Positions 49,300 to 59,407 are shown, counted from the first letter of the stretch. The stretch is DNA of 64,000 bases from Streptomyces aquilus (GCF_003955715.1 NZ_CP034463.1:4092001-4156000); one strand, 5' to 3'. Notes: generated by a model from the letters alone, not told the origin. Translations and numbers: made by a program.

Positions 49300-52200
49300 T
49301 CAGGCGGCCAGCGGCTCGTCCTCCCCCACGAACGTGCGCCACAACGAGGCGTAGAGACCGTCGCGTTCGATCAGCTCGTCGTGCGTGCCGTCCTCCGCGA
49401 CCCGCCCGTGGTCCATCACGACCACCCGGTCCGCGCGCGCCGCGGTCGTCAGCCGGTGGGCGACGACGAGGGTCGTACGGCGGCCCGCGAGCCGGTCGGT
49501 GGCCTGGTTGACCTGGGCCTCGGTGGCCAGGTCCAGGGCGGCCGTCGCCTCGTCGAGGAGCAGGATGTCGGGGTCGACGAGTTCCGCGCGGGCCAGCGCG
49601 ATCAGCTGGCGCTGGCCGGCCGAGAGGTTGCGGCCGCGCTCGGCGACCTCGTGGAGGTAGCCGCCGTCGAGGGTGGCGATCATCTCGTGCGCGCCGACCG
49701 CGCGGGCCGCCGCCTCCACCTCGGCGTCGGTGGCGTCGGGGCGGCCGTAGGCGATGGCGTCGCGGACGGTGCCCGGGAAGAGGTACGCCTCCTGCGGGAC
49801 GACCCCGAGCCGGTGCCGGTACGAGGTGAGGTCGAGGTCCCGCAGATCCGTGCCGTCGACGGTGACCCGGCCGCCGGTCGGGTCGTAGAACCGCGCCACC
49901 AGCTTCACCACGGTCGACTTGCCGGCGCCGGTCTCGCCGACGAACGCGACGGTCTGCCCGGCGGGGACGCGCAGGTCGATCCCGCCGATGGCCTCCTCGT
50001 CGTCGCCGTACGCGAAGTGCACGTCCTCGAAGGCGATCTCGCCCCGCAGGGAGAGCACTTCGAGCGGCTCGTCGGCCGCCTTCGTCGAGGTCGGCTCCTG
50101 GAGCAGTTCCTGGATGCGGCCGAGGGAGACGGTGGCCTGCTGGTAGCCGTCGAAGACCTGGGAGAGCTGCTGCACGGGCGCGAAGAACAGGTCGATGTAG
50201 AGGAGGTACGCGACCAGTGCGCCGGTGGTGAGGGTCGCGTCGTCGATCCGTCCGGCGCCCGCGATGAGGACGGCCGCGGCGGCGACCGAGGACAGCAGCT
50301 GCACGAAGGGGAAGTAGACCGAGATCAGCCACTGTCCCCGGATCCGCGCCTGCCGGTAGCTGTCGCTGCGCTCCGCGAACCGCGCCCCGCCGTCCCGCTC
50401 GCGCCGGAAGGCCTGCACGATCCTGAGCCCGGCGACGGACTCCTGGAGGTCGGCGTTGACCACCGACACCCGCTCACGGGCGAGTTCGTACGCCTTCACG
50501 CTCGCCTTGCGGAAGAAGTACGTGGCGACGATCAGCGGCGGCAGCGTCACGAAGACGACCAGGGCCAGCTGCACGTCGAGGACGAGCAGGGCGACCATGA
50601 TGCCGAAGAAGGTGACGACGGAGACGAAGGCGGTGACGAGCCCGGTCTGCAGGAAGGTCGAGAGCGCGTCGACGTCGGTCGTCATGCGGGTCATGATCCG
50701 GCCGGTCAACTCTCGCTCGTAGAAGTCGAGTCCGAGCCGCTGGAGCTGCGCGAAGATCTTCAGGCGGAGCGAGTACAGCACCCGCTCGCCGGTCCGCCCG
50801 GTCATCCGCGTCTCGCCGACCTGCGCCGCCCACTGCACGCCGACGGTGAGCAGCCCGAGCAGCGACGCCGCCCAGACCGCGCCGAGGGCCATCTCGCTGA
50901 CGCCGCTGTCGATGCCGTGCCGGATCAGGATCGGCAGCAGCAGCCCCATGCCGGCGTCGACGGCGACGAGCCCGAGGCTGATGAGGAGGGGGGTGCCGAA
51001 CCCGCGCAGCAGCCTGCGCAGGCCGTACGACTCCTCCGGCATGACCGCCCGCGCCTCGTCGATGTCCGGGGTGTCGGTCGCCGGGGGCAGCGCCTCCACC
51101 TGGGCGAGCAGCTCGGGGGTGGCCGGGGTGCCGGAGAGCGCGACGTCCTTCCGTTCCCGGTCGCCGGTCCACAGCCGCGGGGTCACTCCGCGTTCGGCGT
51201 CGAACTCGGCGTCCAGTTCGTCGCGGACGGAGGTGTCCTCGGCCGGGGCGAGGGGCTGGGCGTGGCCGGGCGATACGCCGCCGAGCTCGTCGGGGTCGGT
51301 GAGCAGGCGCCGGTAGAGGGCGGACCGTTTCTCCAGCTCGGCGTGGGTGCCGATGGCGGCGAGCCGGCCCTGGTCGAGGACGGCGATGCGGTCGGCGAGG
51401 TTGAGGGTGGACCGCCGGTGCGCGATGAGCAGGGTGGTCCGGCCCTCCATGACCTGCTTCAGCGCCTCGTGGATCTCGTGCTCGACGCGGGCGTCCACGG
51501 CGGAGGTGGCGTCGTCGAGGACGAGGAGGCGCGGGTCGGTGAGGATCGCGCGGGCGAGCGCCATGCGCTGGCGCTGGCCGCCGGAGAGGGTGAGGCCGTG
51601 CTCGCCGACCTTGGTGTCGTAGCCCTCGGGCAGCTCGCTGATGAACCGGTCGGCCTGGGCGGCGCGGGCCGCGGTCTCGATCTGCTCCTGAGTGGCCTCG
51701 GGACGGCCGTACGCGATGTTGTTGCGGACGGTGTCCGAGAAGAGGAAGGAGTCCTCGGGGACGAGCCCGATGGCGGCCCGCAGCGAGTCGAGGGTCAGCT
51801 CGCGGACGTCGTGGCCGCCGACGAGGACGGCGCCGTGCGTGACGTCGTAGAAGCGCGGGAGGAGGAGGGAGACGGTGGACTTGCCGGAGCCGGAGGAGCC
51901 GACGACGGCGAGGGTCTCACCGGGCCGGATCTCGAAGGAGAGCCCCTGGAGGACGGGGCTGGTTTTGCCGGAGGCGTCCTCGTACCCGAAGGACACGTCG
52001 TCGAACTCGACGGTCGCGGGCGCGTCGGCGGGCAGCTCCTTGCGCCCGTCCGTCATGGACGGCTCGGTGTCGATCAGCTCCAGGACCCGCTCGGTGCCGG
52101 CGCGGGCCTGCTGGGCGACGGTGAGGACCATGGCGAGCATGCGGACCGGCCCGACGAGCTGGGCGAGATAGGTCGAGAAGGCGACGAAGGTACCGAGGGT

Positions 52201-53013
52201 GATGTGCCCACGCACGGCCAGCCAGCCGCCCAGCGCGAGCATGGCGACCTGCCCGAGGGCGGGGACGGCCTGGAGCGCCGGCGTGTACTTGCTGTTGAAC
52301 CGGATGGTCCGCAGCCGCCCCGCGAAGAGCCGCCGCCCGACCTCCCTCAGCTTCCCGGTCTCCTGCTCCTCCTGCCCGAACCCCTTGACCACCCGCACGC
52401 CGCCCACGGCACCGTCGACCACCCCGGCGACGGCCGCGGCCTGGGCCTGGGCGTACCAGGTGGCGGGGTGCAGCTTGCTGCGGGAGCGCTTCGCGATCCA
52501 GGCGAGGGCGGGCGCGACCGCGAGGGCGACCAGGGTCAGCGGGATGGACAGCCAGGCCATGACGACCAGGGAGATCAGGAACAGGGCGAAGTTGCCGATG
52601 GTCATCGGCAGCATGAAGAGGAGCCCCTGGATCAGCTGGAGGTCGCTGGTGGCCCGCCCCACGACCTGCCCGGTCGACAGCTCGTCCTGCCGCCGCCCGT
52701 CGAGCCGCGTGATCGTGCCGTACATCTCGGTCCGCAGGTCGTGCTGGACGTCGAGGGCGAGACGGCCGCCGTAGAAGCGGCGGATGTAGGTGAGGACGTA
52801 CACGAGCACGGCGGAGGCGATGAGCAGCCCGGCCCAGGGGGCCATGTCCCGGCTGTGATCACCGATGACGTCGTCGATGATCACCTTCGTGATCAGCGGC
52901 ACGAGCGCCATGACCGCCATACCGGCGAGACTGGACCCGAGGGCCAGGACGACGTCCTTCGGATACCGCCAGGCGTATCCGGCCAGCCGCCGTGCCCATC
53001 CCCGCTGTCTCAC
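49300..53013 (-). CDS. Fused heterodimer-type ABC exporter (TMD-NBD-TMD-NBD)
   Basis: A 1237-residue multidrug-type ABC exporter in which two half-transporters are joined. First half: membrane domain from about residue 20, Walker [10 protein letters not shown] near 370, signature [14 protein letters not shown], Walker [13 protein letters not shown] with Asp where the catalytic Glu should be. Second half: membrane domain from about 650, Walker [10 protein letters not shown] near 1027, signature [14 protein letters not shown], Walker [13 protein letters not shown] with the normal Glu. One consensus and one degenerate ATP site is the rule in heterodimeric exporters. A 50-70 residue linker ([20 protein letters not shown] onward) joins the halves. 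GTG 53013 has GGAGG eight bases upstream. Its 3' end is partly duplicated downstream. Confidence 0.93.
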   Translation of the reverse strand: MRQRGWARRLAGYAWRYPKDVVLALGSSLAGMAVMALVPLITKVIIDDVIGDHSRDMAPWAGLLIASAVLVYVLTYIRRFYGGRLALDVQHDLRTEMYGTITRLDGRRQDELSTGQVVGRATSDLQLIQGLLFMLPMTIGNFALFLISLVVMAWLSIPLTLVALAVAPALAWIAKRSRSKLHPATWYAQAQAAAVAGVVDGAVGGVRVVKGFGQEEQETGKLREVGRRLFAGRLRTIRFNSKYTPALQAVPALGQVAMLALGGWLAVRGHITLGTFVAFSTYLAQLVGPVRMLAMVLTVAQQARAGTERVLELIDTEPSMTDGRKELPADAPATVEFDDVSFGYEDASGKTSPVLQGLSFEIRPGETLAVVGSSGSGKSTVSLLLPRFYDVTHGAVLVGGHDVRELTLDSLRAAIGLVPEDSFLFSDTVRNNIAYGRPEATQEQIETAARAAQADRFISELPEGYDTKVGEHGLTLSGGQRQRMALARAILTDPRLLVLDDATSAVDARVEHEIHEALKQVMEGRTTLLIAHRRSTLNLADRIAVLDQGRLAAIGTHAELEKRSALYRRLLTDPDELGGVSPGHAQPLAPAEDTSVRDELDAEFDAERGVTPRLWTGDRERKDVALSGTPATPELLAQVEALPPATDTPDIDEARAVMPEESYGLRRLLRGFGTPLLISLGLVAVDAGMGLLLPILIRHGIDSGVSEMALGAVWAASLLGLLTVGVQWAAQVGETRMTGRTGERVLYSLRLKIFAQLQRLGLDFYERELTGRIMTRMTTDVDALSTFLQTGLVTAFVSVVTFFGIMVALLVLDVQLALVVFVTLPPLIVATYFFRKASVKAYELARERVSVVNADLQESVAGLRIVQAFRRERDGGARFAERSDSYRQARIRGQWLISVYFPFVQLLSSVAAAAVLIAGAGRIDDATLTTGALVAYLLYIDLFFAPVQQLSQVFDGYQQATVSLGRIQELLQEPTSTKAADEPLEVLSLRGEIAFEDVHFAYGDDEEAIGGIDLRVPAGQTVAFVGETGAGKSTVVKLVARFYDPTGGRVTVDGTDLRDLDLTSYRHRLGVVPQEAYLFPGTVRDAIAYGRPDATDAEVEAAARAVGAHEMIATLDGGYLHEVAERGRNLSAGQRQLIALARAELVDPDILLLDEATAALDLATEAQVNQATDRLAGRRTTLVVAHRLTTAARADRVVVMDHGRVAEDGTHDELIERDGLYASLWRTFVGEDEPLAA
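49317..49411. repeat. 95-bp exact direct repeat, copy 2
   Basis: Second copy, inside the intact exporter gene (its last 30 or so codons). The 120 bp between the copies include the exporter stop and a 6-bp CCGGAC-GTCCGG hairpin. Confidence 0.95.
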
Positions 53014-53126
53014 GTGCCCGTCCTCCGCTCTGCTGGTCTGCCGGAAGGGGACAACGCGGAAGGGCGGGGATTTCATCCCGCCGCAATATTTCGGAGGGGA
53101 CGGGGTGGCGTCCGAGTGCGGGCCCG

Positions 53127-54149
53127 TCAGCGCGCGGGCTTGACGCTGAGGTAGTAGAACCGCGTCGTCTGCACCGCGTTCTGGTTGTCGTCGCTGACCA
53201 GCAGCACCTTCCACGCTCCCTTGCCACGGCCCGTGATCGTCATGCCCTCGATGTTGTCGAGCAGTGGGTTCGGCTGGGGCTGCTTGGCGGTGGCGCCGAG
53301 GGTGGGGCAGGTGGCGATGTCCGTGAGGAGGGTCTTCCTCACCAGCCGTACGCCGTCCTGGCCCGTCAGGTTCTCCACCCCGCTCGTGTCCGTCGCGTGG
53401 CGCGGGTCGGCCAGGTAGAGGCGGACGGTGTTGCCGACGCCGGAGGTGAAGCCGCGTTCCAGGACGAGGAGGCGGCCGTCGGGGAGGGACTGGACCTCGG
53501 GGACGCCGAGGCCTGCGTCGGGCTGGTAGGCGTACTGGGTCGACAGGGCGAAGCCCGCACCCGTCCGGCGCCAGGTCTGGAAGCGGACCGCGCCCGAGGT
53601 GTCACCGGACAGCGCGTACTCCATCGACGCCAGCAAGGACCGGCCCCCGCGGTACCAGGTCAGCCCCTCGAACGTGCCGTTGGCGACCGCCCGCCCCGCC
53701 GGTGCCACCCGCAGCGCGTCCGGCACCGGCAGGCGGTCGAGGACGCGGCCGTCCGTGCTGTACCGGCGTACGGACGGCTCCGTCTCCGACGTCACCAGCC
53801 GGGTGCCGTCCCGGTCGATCACCAGGCCCTCGGAGTCGAGGGCGGCGCCGTTCTCGTCGGCGAGCGCCACCACACCCCTCGGGGCGAGGGTCCGCGCGTC
53901 CAACGAGAACAGCGACGACCGGTCGGAGAGGGCCGCGAGCGAGCCGTCCCGGTCCACCGCCAGCGCGGAGAAGTTCCCGACGAACGTCCCGTCGTACGAC
54001 GTCTTGTCGAGCGCGTCGGAGAAGCGGTCGATGGACACGGAGGGCGAACAGGCGTGGGTGGTCGAGGCGTTGGCGGGCCCGGCGGCGGACAGACAGGTGG
54101 TCGCCGCCAGGGCCGCGGTGGTGGTCGCGAGTACGGTTCTCAGGCGCAT
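53127..54149 (-). CDS. Secreted esterase-like/phytase-like beta-propeller protein
   Basis: A 340-residue exported protein: MRLRTVLATTTAALAATTCL with a Sec signal cleaved near ANASTTHAC. The mature part follows the 'esterase-like activity of phytase' pattern: NFSALAVDRDGSLAALSDRS, LDSEGLVIDRDGTRLVTSET, NGTFEGLTWYRGGRSLLASM, GVPEVQSLPDGRLLVLERGF and DNIEGMTITGRGKGAWKVLL. This is a beta-propeller whose members include phosphatases and proteins of unclear activity. It would act outside the cell. Two cysteine pairs are possible. It is 113 bases upstream of the ABC exporter gene on the same strand. Confidence 0.85.
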   Translation of the reverse strand: MRLRTVLATTTAALAATTCLSAAGPANASTTHACSPSVSIDRFSDALDKTSYDGTFVGNFSALAVDRDGSLAALSDRSSLFSLDARTLAPRGVVALADENGAALDSEGLVIDRDGTRLVTSETEPSVRRYSTDGRVLDRLPVPDALRVAPAGRAVANGTFEGLTWYRGGRSLLASMEYALSGDTSGAVRFQTWRRTGAGFALSTQYAYQPDAGLGVPEVQSLPDGRLLVLERGFTSGVGNTVRLYLADPRHATDTSGVENLTGQDGVRLVRKTLLTDIATCPTLGATAKQPQPNPLLDNIEGMTITGRGKGAWKVLLVSDDNQNAVQTTRFYYLSVKPAR

Positions 54150-54212
54150 GGGCGCCACCGTAGGGCGGGTCGGTGACGGGCGGGAGTCCGGCAGGTGTGC
54201 AGATCTGCCGAA

Positions 54213-54248
54213 CCGCACGAGCCCGCCAGACCGCACGAGTCCGCCGAA
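54213..54248. repeat. Two tandem 18-bp units
   Basis: CCGCACGAGCCCGCCAGA (54213-54230) is followed by CCGCACGAGTCCGCCGAA (54231-54248), in the gap between the phytase-like and beta-lactamase-fold genes. Three of 18 positions differ. No function is apparent. Confidence 0.7.
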
Positions 54249-54301
54249 ACGCACCCCCCTGCCGAGCCGTGGGAGCCCGGCTCCGGGGGCGCCACAGACT
54301 C

Positions 54302-55840
54302 TCAGCCGAGGGCGCGCAGGATGCGGCCGTTGACCGGTTCGAGGGGCGTGCTCCGGTTGGTCAGGGCGACGTGGACCCGCCGGTCGCGCAGGTGGACGGC
54401 GAGGGAGGCGGAGGCGCCGGGGAGGTGGCCGGTGCGTCCCGCGACCTCCCCGCTCGGGTCCAGCTCCCAGCCCAGGCCGGCGTGGCCCGCGCCGGGGAGG
54501 GCGGTCTGCGGGGTGAGGGCCTGGCGCGCCAGATCGTCGGGGAGGAGGGTGTGCCAGCCGAGGCCGAAGCGCACCAGGTCGGGTGCCGTCGTCCACAGGC
54601 CGGCCGCGGCGGGCATGGTGCTCACCCGTTCCCGTACGGGGATGAGAGTGCCGTCCTCGAAGGCGACGTACCCGGTGACCGTGTGCGTCTCGCCGGACGC
54701 GGCGGGCCGGTGGGCCGGGAAGAAGGAGTCGGTCATGCCCAGGGGCCGCAGTACGAGGTCGGCGGCGGCCTGCGGGAAGGGCGATCCGGTGAGGTTCTCG
54801 ACGAGCAGACCGAGCGCGGCGTAGCCCGCGTCGCTGCGCGCGTGCCGGCCTCGCGGTCCGCCGCAGGGGATGACCGGGCCGAACAGGGCGAGGGGGTCCG
54901 GCACCTGGTCGGTGAGCCGTTCGGACGGGGTGTCCACGCCGCCGGTGTGGCCGAGCAGCTCCCGGACGGTGATGGCGGGGTCGGCGAGGCGGACGGTGTG
55001 CAGGTTCCGGTCGGCGGGGTCGTCCAGGCCGACGCGGCCGTCGGCGACCAGGCGCAGCACGGCGGTGGCCGTCACCAGCGTGGTGACGGAACCGGCGGGG
55101 AAGCGGTGCCGGGTCGTCAGCGGCTCGACCGGATCGAGGGCGGACCAGCCGCGGGCGAGGGCCCAGACCGTGCCTCGCGGGTCGGCGGCCGCCAACGCCA
55201 GCCCCGGCAGGCCGAGTTCGGCGAAGACCTGCGCCGCCACCTCCGAGGCCGGCGTGGGGACCCGGCCTTCGGTACGGGTGCCCGGCGCGGTCAGCCGCGG
55301 GTCGTCGATCTCGGCGGTGGGGTGGACGCGGAGCTCCACCAGCCGGTACGGCGGGGTGCGTTCGACGACGGCCTGCATCTGGGTGACCGCCGCCAGGTCG
55401 GCGGAGTCGAGCCGGGCCAGGGCGTGGGTGGGGGTGTCCTCGACGAGAGCGAGGGCGCCGGTGCGGGGGCCGCGCAGACGCGGCGCGAGCTTCATGAGCC
55501 TCGGCAGCAGTTCCTCGGGCGGCGTCGCTTCGAGGAGCTGCTCGTGGAAGTGCTCGCGCAGCTCCTCCTCGGCGGGCGCGTGCCAGGCGGGTGCGTCGGC
55601 GTCCGCGAACCGTGCGGCGATCCACCGCAGTTGCCGGCTCGCGTGTCGTCGCCCGGGAGTGACGCGGTTCTCGACGAGCCGCTTGAGCGCCGTCCAGCTC
55701 GGCGCTCCGTGCTCGCGGGCGATCGTCAGCTGCGCCTCGTCCAGGGTGGTGAACTCACCGGCACGCAACCGGCGTTTGGCCTCGATCTTGAGATACCGCA
55801 GGCTCGGGCGGCCGGGCAGGGAACGGGAGCGATCGGACAC
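54302..55840 (-). CDS. Beta-lactamase-fold protein lacking catalytic residues
   Basis: A 512-residue protein. The N-terminal 60 residues (LKIEAKRRLRAGEFTTLDEA; LTIAREHGAPSWTALKRLVE) match a short module found before ankyrin-repeat and other domains in actinobacteria. Residues about 205-512 are a serine beta-lactamase/class C-like domain: HRFPAGSVTTLVTATAVLRL, TVRELLGHTGGVDTPSERL, AGYAALGLLVENLTG. The SxxK motif is SVTT, so the catalytic Lys (position 254) is absent, and the Tyr of the YxN motif is replaced (RSDAGY). It has no signal peptide and is probably cytosolic. A non-enzymatic, binding or regulatory role is the likely reading. Confidence 0.82.
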   Translation of the reverse strand: MSDRSRSLPGRPSLRYLKIEAKRRLRAGEFTTLDEAQLTIAREHGAPSWTALKRLVENRVTPGRRHASRQLRWIAARFADADAPAWHAPAEEELREHFHEQLLEATPPEELLPRLMKLAPRLRGPRTGALALVEDTPTHALARLDSADLAAVTQMQAVVERTPPYRLVELRVHPTAEIDDPRLTAPGTRTEGRVPTPASEVAAQVFAELGLPGLALAAADPRGTVWALARGWSALDPVEPLTTRHRFPAGSVTTLVTATAVLRLVADGRVGLDDPADRNLHTVRLADPAITVRELLGHTGGVDTPSERLTDQVPDPLALFGPVIPCGGPRGRHARSDAGYAALGLLVENLTGSPFPQAAADLVLRPLGMTDSFFPAHRPAASGETHTVTGYVAFEDGTLIPVRERVSTMPAAAGLWTTAPDLVRFGLGWHTLLPDDLARQALTPQTALPGAGHAGLGWELDPSGEVAGRTGHLPGASASLAVHLRDRRVHVALTNRSTPLEPVNGRILRALG

Positions 55841-55996
55841 CGTAGTCCTTCCTCACGCCCGCGGGTCCGCGACGTCGGGCAGGAAAGACCGGTGGTCGAT
55901 CATCGCCGTGCACCGGTGAGCTTGCAGCCCTGCCCGCGGACCCGGAGGCGGCCGGAACCACCACGCCCAGAGTAACCCGCGCGCCTCCGGGTGCGG

Positions 55997-56839
55997 TCAG
56001 CTCGCGGCGAGGTCCCTGTGGATGACCTTGGCGACGCCCTGGATGGTCGTGATGCCGTATTTCATGGTGCTGTTGTCGTGCGTGAGCACCGTGATCATGT
56101 AGTCGTGGCCGCCGCCCTTGAAGGTGCCGACGCTGTGGACGCGCCAGCCGTGCGTGGAGCGTTGCAGCCAGCCGTTCTTGACGTGCACGGTGACGTCGGA
56201 GGGGGCGCCGTACGGGGTGCCCCAGCGCTGCGAGGAGATGACCTGGCTCATCAACTTGCGGATGTACGTGCGGGAGTTGTCGCTCAGGACCGTGTTCGAC
56301 GCGGTGATCAGCTTGAGGAGCTTCTGCTCGTCGGTGACCGTGATCTGGGTCAGCCCCCAGTAGCCGTCGGCGCCGGGCTTGGTCTGGGTCATGCCGGCCG
56401 CGCTCAGGAAGCCCTTGATCTTCGTCAGGCCCAGCTGCTTCCACAGGGTGCTGGTGGCGCTGTTGTCCGACTTGGTGATCATGGCCTTGGCGAGGGTGGT
56501 CTCGCGGTCGGTCAGGTAGCGGTTGTGCAGCTTCGCGTCCCACAGCAGCGTGGCGAGGACGGTGACCTTGACGACGCTCGCGGAGTCGTAGGCCGACGAA
56601 GCGCGCAGGGTGCAGGTCGTCTTGGTGCTGCGGTCGTAGAGGCCGACGGCGATCGTGCCCTTGCGGTTGGCGAGGGCCGAGGTGATGTCCCGCTTCAGCT
56701 TGTCGGCGAGGCCCGCCTTGGACGACGTACAGCTGACGGTGGGGGCCGTGGCGGCGGTGGCGGGGGCGGCTGCGGCCACACACGCGACGAGCGCGCCCCC
56801 CGCCACCCATCTGGCGCGTCTGGATATGCCGTGAGTCAT
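55997..56839 (-). CDS. Secreted class A beta-lactamase-like serine hydrolase
   Basis: A 280-residue exported protein with signal MTHGISRRARWVAGGALVAC ending PATAATAP. The active-site motifs are SVVK (Ser88-Lys91), SDN (124-126) and KNG (221-223) in place of KTG. The omega-loop Glu of true class A enzymes (Glu166) is not evident in GADGYWGLTQITVTD. It is therefore probably a penicillin-binding or peptidase-like relative rather than a resistance beta-lactamase. Two Cys (CTSSK, CTLRASS) may form a disulfide. It is divergent from the GT39 gene. Confidence 0.83.
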   Translation of the reverse strand: MTHGISRRARWVAGGALVACVAAAAPATAATAPTVSCTSSKAGLADKLKRDITSALANRKGTIAVGLYDRSTKTTCTLRASSAYDSASVVKVTVLATLLWDAKLHNRYLTDRETTLAKAMITKSDNSATSTLWKQLGLTKIKGFLSAAGMTQTKPGADGYWGLTQITVTDEQKLLKLITASNTVLSDNSRTYIRKLMSQVISSQRWGTPYGAPSDVTVHVKNGWLQRSTHGWRVHSVGTFKGGGHDYMITVLTHDNSTMKYGITTIQGVAKVIHRDLAAS

Positions 56840-56973
56840 GCCCTCTTGACTCACGGACGGGAGTGAAAGGTTGCATGCGTGTTCGAAAGTGACGCAGCAC
56901 ACTAGGAGGAGTTCACAGGCAGGGCCCAGGTACGGCACAGCCCGCACCCACCCCGGCTCCGCACCATGCTCGG

Positions 56974-59187
56974 GTGACATCTGCCACCGATCCACACCCC
57001 CACCCCGAGACCACGGCCGTTTCTCCCGACCGGCCGCCACCCGGCCCACCGGCGGCACCTCCGGACCAAGCCCCCCGCTGGTCACTGCCCGCGCTGCTCG
57101 CGATCCTGGTCCTGGCCGGCGTCCTGTACGCCTGGAACCTGTCCGGCAGCAGCCTGAACAGCTTCTACAGCGCGGCGGTCTACAGCGGTACGCAGAGCTG
57201 GAAGGCGTGGTTCTTCGGCTCGCTCGACGCGGGCAACTTCATCACCGTCGACAAGCCGCCGTTCGCCCTCATGGTCATGGGCCTGTCGTGCCGCGTCCTC
57301 GGCTTCGGCACCTGGCAGATGATGGCGCCCGAGATCGCTGCCGCGCTCGGCACGATCTGGATCCTGCACAGCTCCGTGAAGCGGGCCTTCGGGCACGCCG
57401 CCGCCGCGATCGCCGCGCTGGTCCTCGCGCTCACCCCGATCACGGTCGCGATCAACCGTGACAACAACCCCGACACGATCCTCGTCCTGCTGATGGTCGG
57501 CGGCGCGGCCCTGGCGCTGCGCGCCCTGCGCACCGACCGGCTGCTGCCGCTCATCGGCTCCGCGGTCCTGTTCGGGCTCGCCTTCAACACCAAGATGCTC
57601 CAGGGCTACATCGCCCTGCCCGCCGTCTTCGCCGTGTACGTGTACGCCTCGAAGCCCGGCTGGCGGAAGAAGGCCGTCAACCTGGCCCTGGCCGCCGTCG
57701 CGCTGGCCGTCGCCAGCTTCTGGTGGGCCGCGGCCGTCTCGCTGGTCCCGGCCGACGACCGGCCGTACATCGGCGGTTCGACCGACGGCTCCGCCTGGGA
57801 CCTGATCATGGGCTACAACGGCCTGGGCCGGGTCCTCGGTGGCGAGGGCAACGGCGGGGGCGGCGGCGGAGGCGGCGGAGGCGGCACCTTCGCCGGCACC
57901 GCGGGCATCGGGCGGATGTTCAACGACGTCCTCGGCGGCCAGATCTCCTGGCTGATCCCCTTCGCCTTCCTCGCGCTCGCCGCCGGTCTGGTGCTGCGCG
58001 GCCGGGCCCCGCGCACCGACCCGACGCGGGCCGCGCTCGTGCTGTGGGGCGGCTGGCTGGTGCTGCACTACCTGACCTTCGCGTTGGCCGAGGGCACCAT
58101 GCACCCGTACTACACGACCGCGCTCGCCCCGGGCATCGCGGCGCTCACCGGTGGCGGCGGCGTGATGCTGTGGCGCGCCTTCCGCGGTGGCGACGCCCGC
58201 TGGTCGTGGGTGCTGCCCGCGGGCCTCGCGGTCACCGGCGTCTGGGCGGTCGTGCTGCTGCGCCGGGCCACCGGCTGGAACACCTGGCTGTGGCCGGTCG
58301 TCGGCGTGGTCATGGCGCTCGCGATCGTGGGCCTGTTCGTCTTCCGTACGGCGGGCTCCGGGACCCGGGCCCGGCTGCTGGCCGTGTCCCTGGCCGCGGC
58401 GGTCGTGGCGGGCCTCGCCGGTCCGACGGCGTACGCCGCCTCGCCGGCCTTCGACTCCGCTTCCGGCGGCATGGGAGGCACCAATCCCACGGCGGGCCCG
58501 TCGACCGGGAACGGCATGGGCGGGCCCGGTGGCGGCCGGGGCGGCGACGGAGGTGGCCCCGGCGGCATGCCGGACGGCGCCCGGCAGGGCAGCGGTCAGG
58601 CGGGCGGGGAGTTCCCCGGTGGCGATGGCCGGATGCAGCCCGGTGGCGGTGGCGGCGAGCTTCCGCAGGGCGGTGGCGCACCGGGCGGCGCGAACGGGGA
58701 GTTCCCGGGCGGTGACAGCGCTCGCAGCGGCGGCTTCGGCGGTGGCGGTAGCGATGGCGGCGGTGGCGGCCCCATGGGCGGCGGCAGCGTCGACAGCGAG
58801 CTGATCGCGTACCTGGAGAAGCACCAGGACGGCGCCAAGTGGCTGCTCGCGGTCTCCAACTCGCAGAGCGCGGGCCAGCTGATCCTGAGCACCCACAAGC
58901 CCGTCATCTCCATGTGGGGCTTCACCGGCTCCGACCAGGCGATGACCCTGGCCAAGCTCAAGGAGCTGGTGAAGAAGGGCGAGTTGCACTACATCCAGCT
59001 CGGCGGTGGCGGCATGGGCGGCAACAGCAGCCTCAACCAGGAGATCACCAGCTGGGTGCAGAAGAACGGCACGGCGGTGAAGGCGAGCGAGTACGCCTCG
59101 ACTTCGACGACGGAGTCGACCTCCGACTCCGCCTCCGACTCCGCCACGTCGACGATCTACCGCCTCGACCCGTCGGACGTCGGCTGA
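56974..59187 (+). CDS. Membrane glycosyltransferase, GT39/ArnT-like
   Basis: A 737-residue polytopic enzyme using a lipid-linked sugar. It opens with a Pro/His-rich cytosolic tail, then about 11-12 membrane helices. The first external loop carries the catalytic region WFFGSLDAGNFITVDKPPFA (Asp, Lys-Pro-Pro) typical of PMT/ArnT enzymes, and NRDNNPDTILVLLMVGGAAL is another family motif. A loop of ten consecutive Gly follows residue 290. After the last helix comes a 130-residue Gly/Pro-rich extracytoplasmic linker (GGMGGTNPTAGPSTGNGMGG ...) leading to a folded C-terminal domain (ELIAYLEKHQDGAKWLLAVS; MWGFTGSDQAMTLAKLKELV). The acceptor is unknown; cell-envelope glycans or proteins are likely. 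GTG 56974 lacks a clear ribosome binding site. Confidence 0.87.
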   Translation: MTSATDPHPHPETTAVSPDRPPPGPPAAPPDQAPRWSLPALLAILVLAGVLYAWNLSGSSLNSFYSAAVYSGTQSWKAWFFGSLDAGNFITVDKPPFALMVMGLSCRVLGFGTWQMMAPEIAAALGTIWILHSSVKRAFGHAAAAIAALVLALTPITVAINRDNNPDTILVLLMVGGAALALRALRTDRLLPLIGSAVLFGLAFNTKMLQGYIALPAVFAVYVYASKPGWRKKAVNLALAAVALAVASFWWAAAVSLVPADDRPYIGGSTDGSAWDLIMGYNGLGRVLGGEGNGGGGGGGGGGGTFAGTAGIGRMFNDVLGGQISWLIPFAFLALAAGLVLRGRAPRTDPTRAALVLWGGWLVLHYLTFALAEGTMHPYYTTALAPGIAALTGGGGVMLWRAFRGGDARWSWVLPAGLAVTGVWAVVLLRRATGWNTWLWPVVGVVMALAIVGLFVFRTAGSGTRARLLAVSLAAAVVAGLAGPTAYAASPAFDSASGGMGGTNPTAGPSTGNGMGGPGGGRGGDGGGPGGMPDGARQGSGQAGGEFPGGDGRMQPGGGGGELPQGGGAPGGANGEFPGGDSARSGGFGGGGSDGGGGGPMGGGSVDSELIAYLEKHQDGAKWLLAVSNSQSAGQLILSTHKPVISMWGFTGSDQAMTLAKLKELVKKGELHYIQLGGGGMGGNSSLNQEITSWVQKNGTAVKASEYASTSTTESTSDSASDSATSTIYRLDPSDVG

Positions 59188-59230
59188 CGACCTGACGTAC
59201 GGCCAGACGCAGGACCTGAAGTACGGCCTC

Positions 59231-59262
59231 AACGGCCCCCGCCCATCCGGTCGGGGGCCGTT
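59231..59262 (+). terminator. Terminator after the GT39 gene
   Basis: AACGGCCCCCG (59231-59241) and CGGGGGCCGTT (59252-59262) form a perfect 11-bp stem followed by CTGG, 43 bases after the stop. Confidence 0.8.
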
Positions 59263-59407
59263 CTGGCACGTCAACTCGCGTAGACAAGGGCCGATTTGCC
59301 GTTCCCGGTCACCCAATGGACACGCAGATTCCATTTACAGGGCCGCATGTCCATGTCACTCTCTCGCTTGCCGCCTCCATTCAACCCGCGTAGATGGGAC
59401 CCTCTTT

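Noticed and set aside
49054..53154. Open frame of about 1366 codons on the plus strand
   Set aside because: Exactly opposite the fused ABC exporter; composition is Arg/Asp/Gly/Gln-rich shadow with no domain.
55997..56839. Classical antibiotic-resistance beta-lactamase
   Set aside because: KNG replaces KTG and the omega-loop Glu is not found, so a PBP-like or other hydrolase role is more cautious.
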